Shown here: positions 16,947 to 25,992 of the stretch, piece by piece
Layout of the letters: each line of letters opens with the position of its first letter
Position numbering within the stretch: position 1 is the stretch's first letter
Source: Candidatus Eremiobacteraceae bacterium
GTDB taxonomy: Bacteria > Vulcanimicrobiota > Vulcanimicrobiia > Eremiobacterales > Eremiobacteraceae
Length of the DNA: 64,000 nucleotides
Assembly: GCA_036511855.1 (NCBI GenBank)
Contig: DATCBN010000004.1
Span: 96,118-160,117 of the forward strand
Direction of reading: 5' to 3'
Notes under the pieces: model-generated
What the model saw: only the letters and a program-made list of their open reading frames with translations
What the model was told of the DNA's origin: nothing
Database searches by the model: none
Position numbers and translations under genes: made by a program

Positions 16947-17978
16947 TCACCGGCCGCGAAGGCGAAGCACCGCGTTGACGATGTCCTCGACGAGCGGCGC
17001 AGGGTCTGCGCCATCTGGAGGCTTGCACAAAAGGGCGCTCGGGACCCGCCACGGCGCCCACTCTTGCGAACTCAATCGATAATAACGGTGCTCGAACGCG
17101 ACCACGACGGGCACGTTCATTGCTGCAGCGACGTGCGTGGCGCCGGTGTCGACGGTCGCGACGACCGAACATCGCGCGATGCATGCCGCCCATTGCAGCA
17201 CCGTGACGCCGCCCACCCAGGTCACGGCGGACCCCATTTCCGCCGACTGCAGAACACGGGCTTGGTCGGCGACGTCGTCACCAAACGTGATCACAACCGG
17301 ACTTGCCTCGGCGGCGAGCCGCTCGATGACTGTGCGGGTAGCCGCCAATCCGAAGTTCGGTTCGAACCAGCGAGGCGAAAGGCAGACGCAGACCGCTCCG
17401 GCCGGCACGCGCGCCTGCGCGAACGCTTGGTCCTCGGGCCCGGTGATGAGCACCAACTCATCGTTAATCGCCGTGCCGCCGGCGAGCGAGACCAGCGCTT
17501 GCACTTGCCGGACTTCGTGAGCGACTGGACGGTCGGGGTAACGATCGGCAAGATCCGGATCCGCATCCGACAACGCGTGCGAAGTCAAGAGAAAGTTCGC
17601 CGCGACGCGCGAGATGTAACGGCGCCGATAGACGTACCCTATGCGCTTCGGGGCGCACGTCCACGAAGTCAGCATGTGATCCGGCGCGCGCGGAGCAAGC
17701 GCGACCGCGATGTCCGCATTTTCTCCGAGCGTGCGCATGATCGCGCGCGCCTTCGCGGGCGCGACGGCACGGGCCAGTACGTGCACCGCATCCACGTCGG
17801 GGCTGTGGCGCATCACCGGTTCGGTGTAATCGTTGACGACTATTTCGATCCGCGCGTTTGGCCAAGAACGGCGGAACGACGCGACGGTCGGCGTCGTCAG
17901 CACGAGATCGCCGACCCGATCCGTGCGCACGAGCAGGATCTTTCGGTAAGCCGCGGCCGGCTTGCCGGCGAAGCTCAC
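16947..17978 (-). CDS. GT9 family glycosyltransferase (heptosyltransferase-like)
   Basis: 343-residue GT-B enzyme with the N-terminal ILLVRTDRVGDLVLTTP motif of ADP-heptose:LPS heptosyltransferases and the C-terminal donor site ATVDTGATHVAAAMNVP. I use GTG 17978, which overlaps the upstream GT2 stop (GTGA). The longer open frame is a shadow of that GT2 gene. In a cluster that also encodes ADP-heptose synthesis, a role in adding heptose to an outer-membrane glycolipid is likely. Confidence 0.88.
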   Translation of the reverse strand: MSFAGKPAAAYRKILLVRTDRVGDLVLTTPTVASFRRSWPNARIEIVVNDYTEPVMRHSPDVDAVHVLARAVAPAKARAIMRTLGENADIAVALAPRAPDHMLTSWTCAPKRIGYVYRRRYISRVAANFLLTSHALSDADPDLADRYPDRPVAHEVRQVQALVSLAGGTAINDELVLITGPEDQAFAQARVPAGAVCVCLSPRWFEPNFGLAATRTVIERLAAEASPVVITFGDDVADQARVLQSAEMGSAVTWVGGVTVLQWAACIARCSVVATVDTGATHVAAAMNVPVVVAFEHRYYRLSSQEWAPWRVPSALLCKPPDGADPAPLVEDIVNAVLRLRGR

Positions 17979-18895
17979 CGCGCCCGGTCCGCTCGAGCGA
18001 GCTCGTCGTAATATGCAGCCCGCGCGAGCCGTGACGCTGCCCAACGCTGCAGCGCTGTCGCCGGTTCGGCCGCTTCGCCGCTCGCGCTTTTGCCTGCGAT
18101 GCGTTCGAGCATTTGCGGCCACCGTAGCGAGCGGGCGACGCCGCTCCACCAAACGTTCGCCGCCGACTGGCCCGTGGCGAGCCGTACCCGCCAATGCGGA
18201 TGCTTGCGCGCGAATTGCACGGCGGTGCGCGCTTGCGCGCGCGCCTGCTTGATCATGCCTGCGAATGCCTTCGGCGCCGCCGGCGGTTTGAAGTGGAACA
18301 CGAGCGCGTCGCGCGCCAGAATCGAAGGCACTCCCATGCGCCGCAAGCGGTAGCCAAGCTCGAGATCTTCCCAACCGTACTCGGAGAAGCGTTCGTCGAA
18401 ACCGCCCGCTTCGCGCACGAGCGCGAGCGGCGCCGACACGTTCGTCGTCCAAAAATACGCCCCGGAATAGTTGCGCCACGAATAGCGCGCGGGCGGCAGG
18501 GAGTCGAACGAGGTGACGTTGATGACGCCGCCGCGGCAGATCGCGCGCGGATGATCGTTGTGAAAGCGCACGTGCGCGGACAAGAGCCCGGGCGTCGCAA
18601 GCACGTCGTCGTCCATGAACATGATCACGTCGCCGCGCGCACGAGCGATGCCGACGTTGCGGCCGCGCGCGAGCCCGGCATTGTTCTGACGCACGACATG
18701 CAGGGCACACGGCGGCCGAAAGCCGCGTATGACGTGCTCGTAGGTGCCGTCGGTCGAACCATCGTCGACGAGCACGATCTCATAACTGGCGGGGTCGAGG
18801 TCTTGCGCGAACAGCGCGTCCATCACCTGGCCGAGCAGCGCGCGGCGGTTGTACGTACAGATCTGCACGGTGATGAGGGGAGCCGCTTTTTTCAA
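17975..18895 (-). CDS. GT2 family glycosyltransferase
   Basis: 306-residue enzyme: TVQICTYNRRALLGQVMDAL, VDDGSTDGTYEHV, GLARGRNVGIARARG, MFMDDDVLATPG (metal-binding DDD), and YGWEDLELGYRLRRMG. The three GT2 enzymes of this cluster share the ED-L-GYRL motif and the length, and are probably paralogues. TTG at 18895 is used as start since no ATG or GTG lies before the fold. Its stop overlaps the next gene's GTG. Confidence 0.88.
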   Translation of the reverse strand: MKKAAPLITVQICTYNRRALLGQVMDALFAQDLDPASYEIVLVDDGSTDGTYEHVIRGFRPPCALHVVRQNNAGLARGRNVGIARARGDVIMFMDDDVLATPGLLSAHVRFHNDHPRAICRGGVINVTSFDSLPPARYSWRNYSGAYFWTTNVSAPLALVREAGGFDERFSEYGWEDLELGYRLRRMGVPSILARDALVFHFKPPAAPKAFAGMIKQARAQARTAVQFARKHPHWRVRLATGQSAANVWWSGVARSLRWPQMLERIAGKSASGEAAEPATALQRWAASRLARAAYYDELARADRAR

Positions 18896-18948
18896 TTTCG
18901 TCGCGGCGGACTTCTCAACGCCCGACGGATATCCTTGACTCCCGGCTG

Positions 18949-19671
18949 CTAGTTATCGCACTGCCGAAGAGGTTCAGTCGGCGTCGGTGTCGGCGTTGGC
19001 ACGGGTGTGTTGAAATTGAAATCGGTGAAGCTCGACGTGCCGAGCGCGTGGATGTGGTGCAAGGTTATCTGCGACATCTGCTTTGTGACGACACGATAAC
19101 CGTTGACCTTCTCGTAGAGCTGATCGAGGACGACGTGATCGCCGGCATTGTGATAGAACCATTCGATGTGCGGGATTTCTCCCGACTCAGCGACCGTGAC
19201 ATCGATATGGTCCACTTCGCCGCGGATCTTGCGCACCATGTGCAGCAGATGACCGGACGAGCGCTGCTCGACGGCGATGGTATAGCAATGCGGCCAGCGG
19301 TTCGCATCGAGGGTCGCCCCTTCGATCTTCGAGATGCCGTTCAAGTACCATGGCACGTGATCGAGATCGACGATCGTGAGGCCCGGGCGCGAATAGTATT
19401 GCATCCCGTTCAAGACCGGATGCAGATAGGGGAAATTCGTCTGCCTGATATCGAGCACCGCGTGAGCGGCATACGAAGTCATCGTCGGCTCGCGGCCGAC
19501 GACCGTTGCGATGATTGCCTGTAACGATTGATCTTTTGCCGGTGTCGCGGTTGGGGCGGCCTTGTCTGCGATCGCCGGCGCGCCGATCGCCACGGCGAGG
19601 CAAGCCAGAAATGCGAGGAGCGAGGTCCGGAGGAGACGCGAAACCGCGAGACGATCAAAATTCATCTTCAT
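18949..19671 (-). CDS. Secreted protein of unknown function
   Basis: 240-residue protein with a signal peptide (basic MKMNFDRLAVSRLLR, then a hydrophobic core ending near APAIADKA). The mature part has LDIRQTNFPYLHPVLNGM, YYSRPGLTIVDLDHVP and VDHIDVTVAESGEIPHIEWFY, with an overall pattern like periplasmic DUF/LolA-type proteins that follow lipid or sugar modification, but I recognise no family. The C-terminus is a PTPTPTPT tail ending in RQCDN. It sits inside the glycosyltransferase cluster, with an AT-rich upstream gap (19672-19724) that may hold its promoter. Confidence 0.7.
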   Translation of the reverse strand: MKMNFDRLAVSRLLRTSLLAFLACLAVAIGAPAIADKAAPTATPAKDQSLQAIIATVVGREPTMTSYAAHAVLDIRQTNFPYLHPVLNGMQYYSRPGLTIVDLDHVPWYLNGISKIEGATLDANRWPHCYTIAVEQRSSGHLLHMVRKIRGEVDHIDVTVAESGEIPHIEWFYHNAGDHVVLDQLYEKVNGYRVVTKQMSQITLHHIHALGTSSFTDFNFNTPVPTPTPTPTEPLRQCDN

Positions 19672-19724
19672 TATCTAGTTAACGTCAAACGGGGCCATTT
19701 GTGTTGAATATTCGTCATTCCTCA

Positions 19725-20765
19725 CTAATCATTAACCGGCCGGCTGGGAACCGACGGTGAGCCGCCAGGCTGCATGGCTCTTTCAGCAGCGGCAACGATG
19801 TCCCGCGAATCGAGCGCACGCACGCACGCGTAGTCCGGACACGTTTCGATCAAATCCCGTTTCGGACAACTATACCGTGCCCGTACGAGCGCAACGCGCG
19901 GACCTAGCGGCCGCCAACGGTCCGGAAAGTCGACTTGCAATGGGAAGACGCCGACCGTCGGCGCGCCGACGGCGGCCGCGATATGCATGGGGCCGCTATG
20001 CATCGAGACCACGTATTTCGCGCGTTTCGCGACCGCAGCAAAGCTGCCGAGCGATGTGAGCCCTGCGATCGTCGGCGAACCCAAATCCTTGGACAGCGCG
20101 CGCGCGATCGGCGCATCGGTGGGAGACCCGCACGTGATCACCGGCCAGCCGAAGCGCCGCTGCAGCGCATCGGCGCCGGCGAGCCAACCCTCAAGTGGCC
20201 ACACCTGGCGTTTCGTCGACCACGAACATGTCGCGTGGAGCAGGGCGAACGACTCGCCGATGCCCGCGTCGGCCAACAGCGCGTCCGCGGCGGCGGATTC
20301 TTCCGGTCTGATCGGAAACAGCGGAAGCTCATCGCTCGTCTCGCACCCCAAGGCCAGCGCGTAATTCAATAAGATCGTGCTCCAGTGCGTCTTCGTATCG
20401 CCCTGTTCGGAGACGACCGGAACGCGGTGCGTGAACAGCGGCGAATAGTTGCGCCGGCTCTGGCCGACCCGCATTGGAATCCGGGCAAGCCACGGCAGCA
20501 ATGCGGTGCGAGTGGTCGCCCATGTCACCACGGCGGCGTTGTAGTCCCGTTCGCGGATATCGCCTGTCATTTGAAGCAGCGATCCCTGATCGACCAGCAC
20601 ATCCGAGATGTGCGGGTTGCGGCTCAACACGTCGAGATGCCCCGCTTTCGTCAGCGCATCGACCGTTTCGTATTTGTTCTTCAGCGCCGCGGCGACCATC
20701 GAGGCGAGCAGCGTGTCGCCGATGCCGCCGCCCGCGCAGATGAGGAGAGCGCGATTATGCGGCAA
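19725..20765 (-). CDS. GT9 family glycosyltransferase (heptosyltransferase-like)
   Basis: 346-residue GT9 enzyme: RALLICAGGGIGDTLLAS at the N-terminus and the C-terminal VVSMHSGPMHIAAAVGAP donor motif. It also has a Cys-containing tail (ARYSCPKRDLIETCPDYACV) typical of a GT9 subgroup. TTG 20765 is chosen as start: it overlaps the end of the preceding GT9 gene by 11 bp and puts the first beta-strand six residues from the N-terminus. Second of three GT9 genes in the cluster. Confidence 0.86.
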   Translation of the reverse strand: MPHNRALLICAGGGIGDTLLASMVAAALKNKYETVDALTKAGHLDVLSRNPHISDVLVDQGSLLQMTGDIRERDYNAAVVTWATTRTALLPWLARIPMRVGQSRRNYSPLFTHRVPVVSEQGDTKTHWSTILLNYALALGCETSDELPLFPIRPEESAAADALLADAGIGESFALLHATCSWSTKRQVWPLEGWLAGADALQRRFGWPVITCGSPTDAPIARALSKDLGSPTIAGLTSLGSFAAVAKRAKYVVSMHSGPMHIAAAVGAPTVGVFPLQVDFPDRWRPLGPRVALVRARYSCPKRDLIETCPDYACVRALDSRDIVAAAERAMQPGGSPSVPSRPVND

Positions 20766-21729
20766 GGCGCGAGACCTCGCGCGTCGCGTCGACGATGCGC
20801 GCCGCGATCGAGCCCGCGGCCGTGCCTGGCGCAAACGCTAGCGGCACGTACGTCGCGGCCCAAGGCGACCACCGCGTGCGACGCAGTGCGAAATCGCTGA
20901 ACGGAAAGCAGTCGACACACGGCGTGCCCAGCATTCCGGCAAGATGCGCGGATCCGGTGTCCGGCGTGACGACGAGCGCGGCCCGTGCGATCGCCAGCTT
21001 CCACGGCTCGAGCGACGCGAATATTTTCAGCTCGACTGAGGCTTGCGAGGCGATCGCCGACGCGTAGTCCTTTTCGGCATCCGCGGCCACGGCGTGCAGA
21101 TCTCGCGATGCGAGCGCGCGCATCGCCGCCACCAGTGCCGCGTCGGACACGCCCGACTCCCGCCACTTCGGCGTCACTTGCACGACGACGGACGATTCGC
21201 GATCGGGCCGGTCCGCGAGCAAGAGCGGCGCGAGGAGCGCGCAATCGCGCGGCGGAGGCGGCGCGACAAAACCGGCACCTAGTTTGAAGAGTGTCTCGAC
21301 CTCATGCTCGAGCGCCTGCGACGCCCACGCCGGGCGGTAGATCGTCCGCGTGCACTGCGCCGAGACCCACAGCGATTTGAACGGCTTCTGCCAGCCGTTG
21401 TGAAAACCGATCCGCGCCGGAATGGCCGCCGCACGCGCGATCGCGTACGCCTCAGGCTCTTCCGAGGCGATAAGGGCGGCATCGTAGTGGACGCCCTGCA
21501 ATTCCGCGAGCGTTCTGGCATAACTCGCGGCGGTGGACCCGTGCTTTGGCCACGCGATGCGATCGAGGACGTGCTGCCACGACAGCGCGCGTTCTTCGAA
21601 TATGCCCGCGTTTGCGTTGGAGAGAACGATGCCGAGCTCGTGCCCCGCCGTTCGCAGCGCGGCGATCAGCGGGGTCATGACGAGTGCATCGCCGATCGCA
21701 TCGACGCGGATCAAGACGATTTTCGCCAC
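20755..21729 (-). CDS. GT9 family glycosyltransferase (heptosyltransferase-like)
   Basis: 324-residue GT-B enzyme starting MAKIVLIRVDAIGDALVMTP, the hallmark of the heptosyltransferase family, with the donor motif VVTPDTGSAHLAGMLGTP near the C-terminus and a short FPFSDFALRRTRWSPW tail. It is 3 bp from the upstream GT2 gene, so they are co-transcribed. Sugar specificity (heptose versus another nucleotide sugar) is inferred from the nearby ADP-heptose genes. Confidence 0.88.
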   Translation of the reverse strand: MAKIVLIRVDAIGDALVMTPLIAALRTAGHELGIVLSNANAGIFEERALSWQHVLDRIAWPKHGSTAASYARTLAELQGVHYDAALIASEEPEAYAIARAAAIPARIGFHNGWQKPFKSLWVSAQCTRTIYRPAWASQALEHEVETLFKLGAGFVAPPPPRDCALLAPLLLADRPDRESSVVVQVTPKWRESGVSDAALVAAMRALASRDLHAVAADAEKDYASAIASQASVELKIFASLEPWKLAIARAALVVTPDTGSAHLAGMLGTPCVDCFPFSDFALRRTRWSPWAATYVPLAFAPGTAAGSIAARIVDATREVSRLAA

Positions 21730-21732
21730 GCG

Positions 21733-22638
21733 TCAGCTCCTGCCGTCGTCGCGCCGGCGCATCGCGGATCGAAGCGAGTCGATGTACGCGGCGTCGACGA
21801 GCGCTTCGCGCGCGAATCTGCCGAGGCGCGACGCCGGCGGCCGTTCGCTCGCCCAGCGCGCGTACAGCGACCGGAAGGGCGCCGCGTTGACGACGGCTGC
21901 GCGCATGAAATTCGCGGTGTACGCGCCGGTCGCCAGCTTCACCGCGATCGTCGGCGACTTGCGGACGAAACGCGCCGCCATCGCGCCCTTCTCGCGCGCC
22001 AGCGCCATCGCGCGGTCCAATGCGAGCGATTCGGGCGGCTTCACGTGATAGATGTACGCCGCCCACACGAAGATCCGTCGAAGACCGGCGTCGCGCAGGC
22101 GGACGCCGACATCGGTGTCCTCCCAACCGTAGAGATCGTAGCGTTCGTCGAAGCCGCCGATGCCCTGCAGCGCGCTCTTCGGCGCGCTCACGTTGCACGT
22201 GCAAAAAAAAGCGCGCGAAAAATTCTTCGGTCCGGGCGGCGGCAGGGAACGCGCGTCGGCCACGTTGATGATAGGACCGGACACGACGCGCTCGCCCGAG
22301 ACGGCGCCGCCTGAGTGCGCCGCAAGGTGGGCTTCGACGAAACCCTCGGGCGGCAACGTATCGTCGTCGCAGAAGATGATGATGCGGCCGGTCGCCGCCG
22401 CAAGGCCGGCATTGCGCGCCTTGCCGCGATTGGGGTCGGCGACGTCGACGCCGCGGACCGCGCCGTTCGACGCGAGCGCCGCGCTTGCGATGACGTCGCG
22501 GGTCGCGTCCGTCGATCCGTTGTCCACCACGACGACGTCGAATCGGTTCGCTGCGGATTGGCGCGCGAGACACGCGAGGCAATCGCGAAGAAAACCGGCG
22601 CGATCGCGAGTCGCGATGATAACGGTCGCGTCGATCAT
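21733..22638 (-). CDS. GT2 family glycosyltransferase
   Basis: 301-residue enzyme: MIDATVIIATRDRAGFL, VVDNGSTDATRDV, GKARNAGLAAATG, IIFCDDDTLPPEG (DDD metal site) and YGWEDTDVGVRLRDAG. It resembles the GT2 at 17975-18895 in length and motif spacing, including an N-terminal half ending in an aromatic SRAFFCTCNVSAPKSAL segment. Located 4 bp downstream of the LpxB-like gene. Confidence 0.88.
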   Translation of the reverse strand: MIDATVIIATRDRAGFLRDCLACLARQSAANRFDVVVVDNGSTDATRDVIASAALASNGAVRGVDVADPNRGKARNAGLAAATGRIIIFCDDDTLPPEGFVEAHLAAHSGGAVSGERVVSGPIINVADARSLPPPGPKNFSRAFFCTCNVSAPKSALQGIGGFDERYDLYGWEDTDVGVRLRDAGLRRIFVWAAYIYHVKPPESLALDRAMALAREKGAMAARFVRKSPTIAVKLATGAYTANFMRAAVVNAAPFRSLYARWASERPPASRLGRFAREALVDAAYIDSLRSAMRRRDDGRS

Positions 22639-22642
22639 GCGG

Positions 22643-23884
22643 TCAGGCTATTCCCGCCGGCCTGGCGGCGCGAGTGACGACGCCGAGCGCGTCGGCCGCC
22701 ATGCGGTCGGCGGCGCCCGCGTGTGCGGCGTAGATCTTTGACAACGTCTCGCCCATCGCGCGCAGATCGTCGGGCCGCGCGAGCAGATCGGAGGCGCGGT
22801 CGGCGACTTCGGCGGGCATCATCACGCCTCGCATTTCGGGCGCGACCTCGCGGCCTACATCGATATTCGGCTGCGCCACGAACTGGAAGCTGCGTTCGAC
22901 CTTGCGCACGAGCCAGCGCTTCAGCGGACGGCCTACGAACGGCACGTGATGCAGATACGAGCCCAGACCGTTCAACGTGACCTCGTCGGGCCGGTTGAGG
23001 GGCACGAGCACGAGCATCGGGCGGCCGAGCACCGCCGCCTCAAGACACTTGGTCCCTGGAATCGTGATGACGAGTTGCGCGTGCGATAGCGCGCGATAAT
23101 CGCCCGACCGGTCGAGCGTCACGCGCACGCCGTCGCCCTCGATGGCCGCGCCGCCGTCGGTGAGCCGGCCTTGTATGCCGCCGTACTTCGAGTCGGGCCG
23201 GCGCGCGAGCGCAGCGTCCAATTGCTCGTCGGAATTGAACGGCGAGACCACGAACGTCACCGGCAGATGCGGCATCCGGCGCGCCAAATCGCGCGCGACG
23301 GCCAAGAAGAATTGCATCAGGTACTTGATCTCCGCAGGCCTGCTGCCCGGGAGGATGCAGACGCCCTCGCCGACGCCAGGCGGGGACGGCGCTTCATCGA
23401 GCGTGCCGAGCACGCTATCGGCCACCAAATTGCCGACGACGCGCACGCGCTCTGCCGGCGCGCCGTCGCTGCGCAGCTTGCGCGCGTTCTCTTCGTCGAG
23501 CGCATAGAACCGCTGAAACGACGGGCTATATGCGCGGCGCGAGAACTTGTACGTGAGCGGCGTGAGGCCCAACCGTTTGGCCAACGTGGTGGCGTGGAAC
23601 AGATCGCCGCCGAGGTATTGGAGCACGCCCGCTCCACGGTGCATGCCTTCGACGCGTTTGTTCACGAGGAAACGGGCGTACGCTTTCGGGTCGAGCACGT
23701 GCGCGTTTGGAAACATCGCTTTGGCTTGAGCCGCTTCGCGGCCGGTGGCGTACGGACACGGGACCAGCACGATGGTGATCTCCGCATCCGGCGCGCGCGC
23801 GAGCACGGCGCGGAGAAACGGCCGCGTCCAACCCATCAGTTCGCCGGGCCCATTCGTGGTGACGACGACGCGTTCGGCGCTCAT
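22643..23884 (-). CDS. LpxB-like lipid-linked glycosyltransferase
   Basis: 413-residue GT-B enzyme resembling lipid-A-disaccharide synthase (GT19): NGPGELMGWTRP at the N-terminus, VVGNLVADSV, the ILPGSRPAEIKYL loop and the C-terminal TIPGTKCLEAAVLGRPMLV donor site. It is longer than and diverged from classical LpxB, and no lpxA, lpxD or lpxK is nearby, so its acceptor may not be the lipid-A precursor. It overlaps rfaE2 by 4 bp (ATGA), linking it with heptose activation. Confidence 0.8.
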   Translation of the reverse strand: MSAERVVVTTNGPGELMGWTRPFLRAVLARAPDAEITIVLVPCPYATGREAAQAKAMFPNAHVLDPKAYARFLVNKRVEGMHRGAGVLQYLGGDLFHATTLAKRLGLTPLTYKFSRRAYSPSFQRFYALDEENARKLRSDGAPAERVRVVGNLVADSVLGTLDEAPSPPGVGEGVCILPGSRPAEIKYLMQFFLAVARDLARRMPHLPVTFVVSPFNSDEQLDAALARRPDSKYGGIQGRLTDGGAAIEGDGVRVTLDRSGDYRALSHAQLVITIPGTKCLEAAVLGRPMLVLVPLNRPDEVTLNGLGSYLHHVPFVGRPLKRWLVRKVERSFQFVAQPNIDVGREVAPEMRGVMMPAEVADRASDLLARPDDLRAMGETLSKIYAAHAGAADRMAADALGVVTRAARPAGIA

Positions 23885-24372
23885 ACGCGATCCTGCGCGC
23901 GCAGCTTCGCGACGATGTCGGTTGTCGACCAGCCGTCGACATGCGGCGCGATGATAATGCGTCCGCCCACTTCGCGCACGGCTGCCGCTTCGGGTAAATC
24001 GTCCGGCCGGTACTGAGCGCTCTTCACGTGGATCTCGGGCTTGATCTGGAGGATGGTGGCATCGGGCCGTTCTTCGTCGAAAATGCAGACGAAATCTACA
24101 CAGGCCAAGGCGGCCACCACCTCGGCGCGCTCGGCCTGCGGCACGATCGGCCGGTTCGGTCCCTTTCCGAGCAGCCGCACCGATGCATCCGAATTGACGC
24201 CCACGATGAGCAATCCGCCTAATGCGCGCGCGTACTCGAGATAACGGACGTGGCCGACGTGCAGCAGATCGAAGACCCCGTTGGTGAAGACCACTGGACC
24301 TCGTGCCACGCGCAGGTCGGCGGCGCGAGCCGCGGCGTCGTGTCGGGAAAGGACTTTATCAGCCGCGTGCAT
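23881..24372 (-). CDS. rfaE2: D-glycero-beta-D-manno-heptose 1-phosphate adenylyltransferase
   Basis: 163-residue nucleotidyltransferase making ADP-heptose. It shows VFTNGVFDLLHVGHVRYLE (HxGH nucleotide site), GVNSDASVRLLGKG, and the C-terminal GWSTTDIVAKLR. This is the stand-alone version of the HldE C-terminal domain. ATG 24372 (MHAADKVLS) is used; it overlaps the kinase gene by 14 bp. With rfaE1 and gmhB it completes three of the four sugar-activation steps. gmhA is not in the window. Confidence 0.94.
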   Translation of the reverse strand: MHAADKVLSRHDAAARAADLRVARGPVVFTNGVFDLLHVGHVRYLEYARALGGLLIVGVNSDASVRLLGKGPNRPIVPQAERAEVVAALACVDFVCIFDEERPDATILQIKPEIHVKSAQYRPDDLPEAAAVREVGGRIIIAPHVDGWSTTDIVAKLRAQDRV

Positions 24373-25408
24373 CGCGTACTCCACGCCGCTTGAGCGGCGC
24401 GAACGGCACGGCATCGGCCACGCCTTCGTGAGCGGCGAACGAGCTGATCTCTTTTGACGTCGCAGTGGCGGTGCCGAGCTTCTCCACCACCACGCCGGCG
24501 GCTAACGTCGCGAGAGCGACGGCGTGTTCAATGGATGCGCCCGCCGCCAACGCGAGCGTGAGGGTGGAGACGACCGTGTCGCCCGCGCCGCTGACATCGA
24601 AGACCTGGCGAGCCACCGCCGGAACCGTGAACGGCCGCGCGTTCTTCGAGAAAAGAGTCATGCCATGTTCGCCGCGGGTGATCAAGACGTGTTTGCACTT
24701 GGTCCGGCGCACGAGTTTGGCGCCCGCGCGCGCGAGATCTGCGTCATTCCCGATTTCAATCCCGGAAGCGGCTTCGGCTTCCATCGCGTTAGGCGCGATG
24801 CAATCGATCCCGGAGAATGCATCGATGTTGTCGGGCTTTGGATCCCCGGTCACGATCGCTTTGCGCTTGAACCGGCGAGCCGCGGCGACGAGCCGCGCGT
24901 CGACCGCGCCCTTGCCGTAGTCGGAGACGACCACCCCGTCGACTCGCCCGTCGAACGCCGCCAGAGAACGGCACATGATGTCGCGCACCCGTTCTTCGAG
25001 CGGCTCCGAGCTTTCGCGGTCCGCGCGAACGACCTGTTGATGGTGGGCGACGATTCGCGTCTTCTGCGTCGTGGGGCGCCGAGCCACGCGCGTGATCCCG
25101 CGCGTATCCACGTTCAACTTCTTGAACAACGACATGACGCGATCGCCGGCATCATCGCGGCCGACGATGCCGACGACCGCCACTTTGGCGCCGAGCGCGG
25201 CCAAGTTGCTCGCAACGTTTCCTGCGCCGCCCAGCGTGTAGGAGTGCGATTGGACTTCGACCACGGGCACCGGCGCTTCGGGCGATATGCGGCGTACGCG
25301 ACCCCACAGCCACTCATCGAGCATGAGGTCTCCGGCGACGACTATGCGTTTCGCGCGCATGTCGGCGAGCAAGGTCGCGATCCAGGCAGACTTGTCGCGA
25401 GCGGTCAT
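24359..25408 (-). CDS. rfaE1: D-glycero-beta-D-manno-heptose-7-phosphate kinase
   Basis: 349-residue PfkB-family kinase equal to the HldE N-terminal domain. It has VAGDLMLDEWLWGRVRRISP, the GGAGNVASNLAALGA substrate segment, VVSDYGKGAV and the catalytic DVSGAGDTVVSTLTLA. Start ATG 25408 overlaps the gmhB stop (ATGA). The upstream part of the open frame is a shadow of gmhB. In this organism the kinase and adenylyltransferase are separate but adjacent genes. Confidence 0.94.
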   Translation of the reverse strand: MTARDKSAWIATLLADMRAKRIVVAGDLMLDEWLWGRVRRISPEAPVPVVEVQSHSYTLGGAGNVASNLAALGAKVAVVGIVGRDDAGDRVMSLFKKLNVDTRGITRVARRPTTQKTRIVAHHQQVVRADRESSEPLEERVRDIMCRSLAAFDGRVDGVVVSDYGKGAVDARLVAAARRFKRKAIVTGDPKPDNIDAFSGIDCIAPNAMEAEAASGIEIGNDADLARAGAKLVRRTKCKHVLITRGEHGMTLFSKNARPFTVPAVARQVFDVSGAGDTVVSTLTLALAAGASIEHAVALATLAAGVVVEKLGTATATSKEISSFAAHEGVADAVPFAPLKRRGVRDARG

Positions 25409-25992
25409 GAGTGCGCGATGACGTAGTGCGCGGCGTCGACAAGGTCGCGTGCCCGATATTCCGGCTCTGACGCGCCGAAATCTTCCGCTTCCTGCGACGG
25501 CGGAACCGGATCGACCGCGATCGTGCGGCACCCGGCAGCGGCGCCCGCCGCGATGTCGCGGGCGCGGTCGCCGATCGCCCACGACGCGTTTGGGTCGAGC
25601 GACAACTCGGCGGCGGCACGGAGGATCAGCCCCGGCGACGGTTTACGGCAATCGCAGTCGACCGCGTACTGCGGCAGTGGTGCGTCCGGCAGATGCGGGC
25701 AGCGGTACGATGCAGCGATGGTGACGCCCCGGCCGGCGAGGAGTTGGGCGAGACGTTCGTCGACCGCATCCGCCTGCTTCTCCGTGAAGTATCCGCGCGC
25801 GATGCCCGATTGATTTGATACGACGACCAAGACGTAGCCCGCCGCGGCGAGCATCTTCGCGCCCTCGGCCGCGTTTTGGACGAGTTCGACGTCTTCCGCT
25901 TTGCCCACGTATTCACGATCCACATTCAAGGTGCCGTCGCGATCTAAGAACACCGCGCGCCGTTTGCGGTCATCGCTCAGGTCTCGATCCAC
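25405..25992 (-). CDS. gmhB: D-glycero-beta-D-manno-heptose 1,7-bisphosphate 7-phosphatase
   Basis: 195-residue HAD phosphatase: catalytic AVFLDRDGTLN (Asp17/Asp19), VVSNQSGIARG, and a zinc-binding loop with CPHLPDAP and CDCRKPSPG, as in GmhB. The late motif AIGDRARDIAAGAAAG supplies the metal-binding Asp residues. The predicted start lies inside the accB 3' end (16-bp overlap). Order gmhB-rfaE1-rfaE2 follows the biochemical pathway. Confidence 0.94.
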   Translation of the reverse strand: MDRDLSDDRKRRAVFLDRDGTLNVDREYVGKAEDVELVQNAAEGAKMLAAAGYVLVVVSNQSGIARGYFTEKQADAVDERLAQLLAGRGVTIAASYRCPHLPDAPLPQYAVDCDCRKPSPGLILRAAAELSLDPNASWAIGDRARDIAAGAAAGCRTIAVDPVPPSQEAEDFGASEPEYRARDLVDAAHYVIAHS

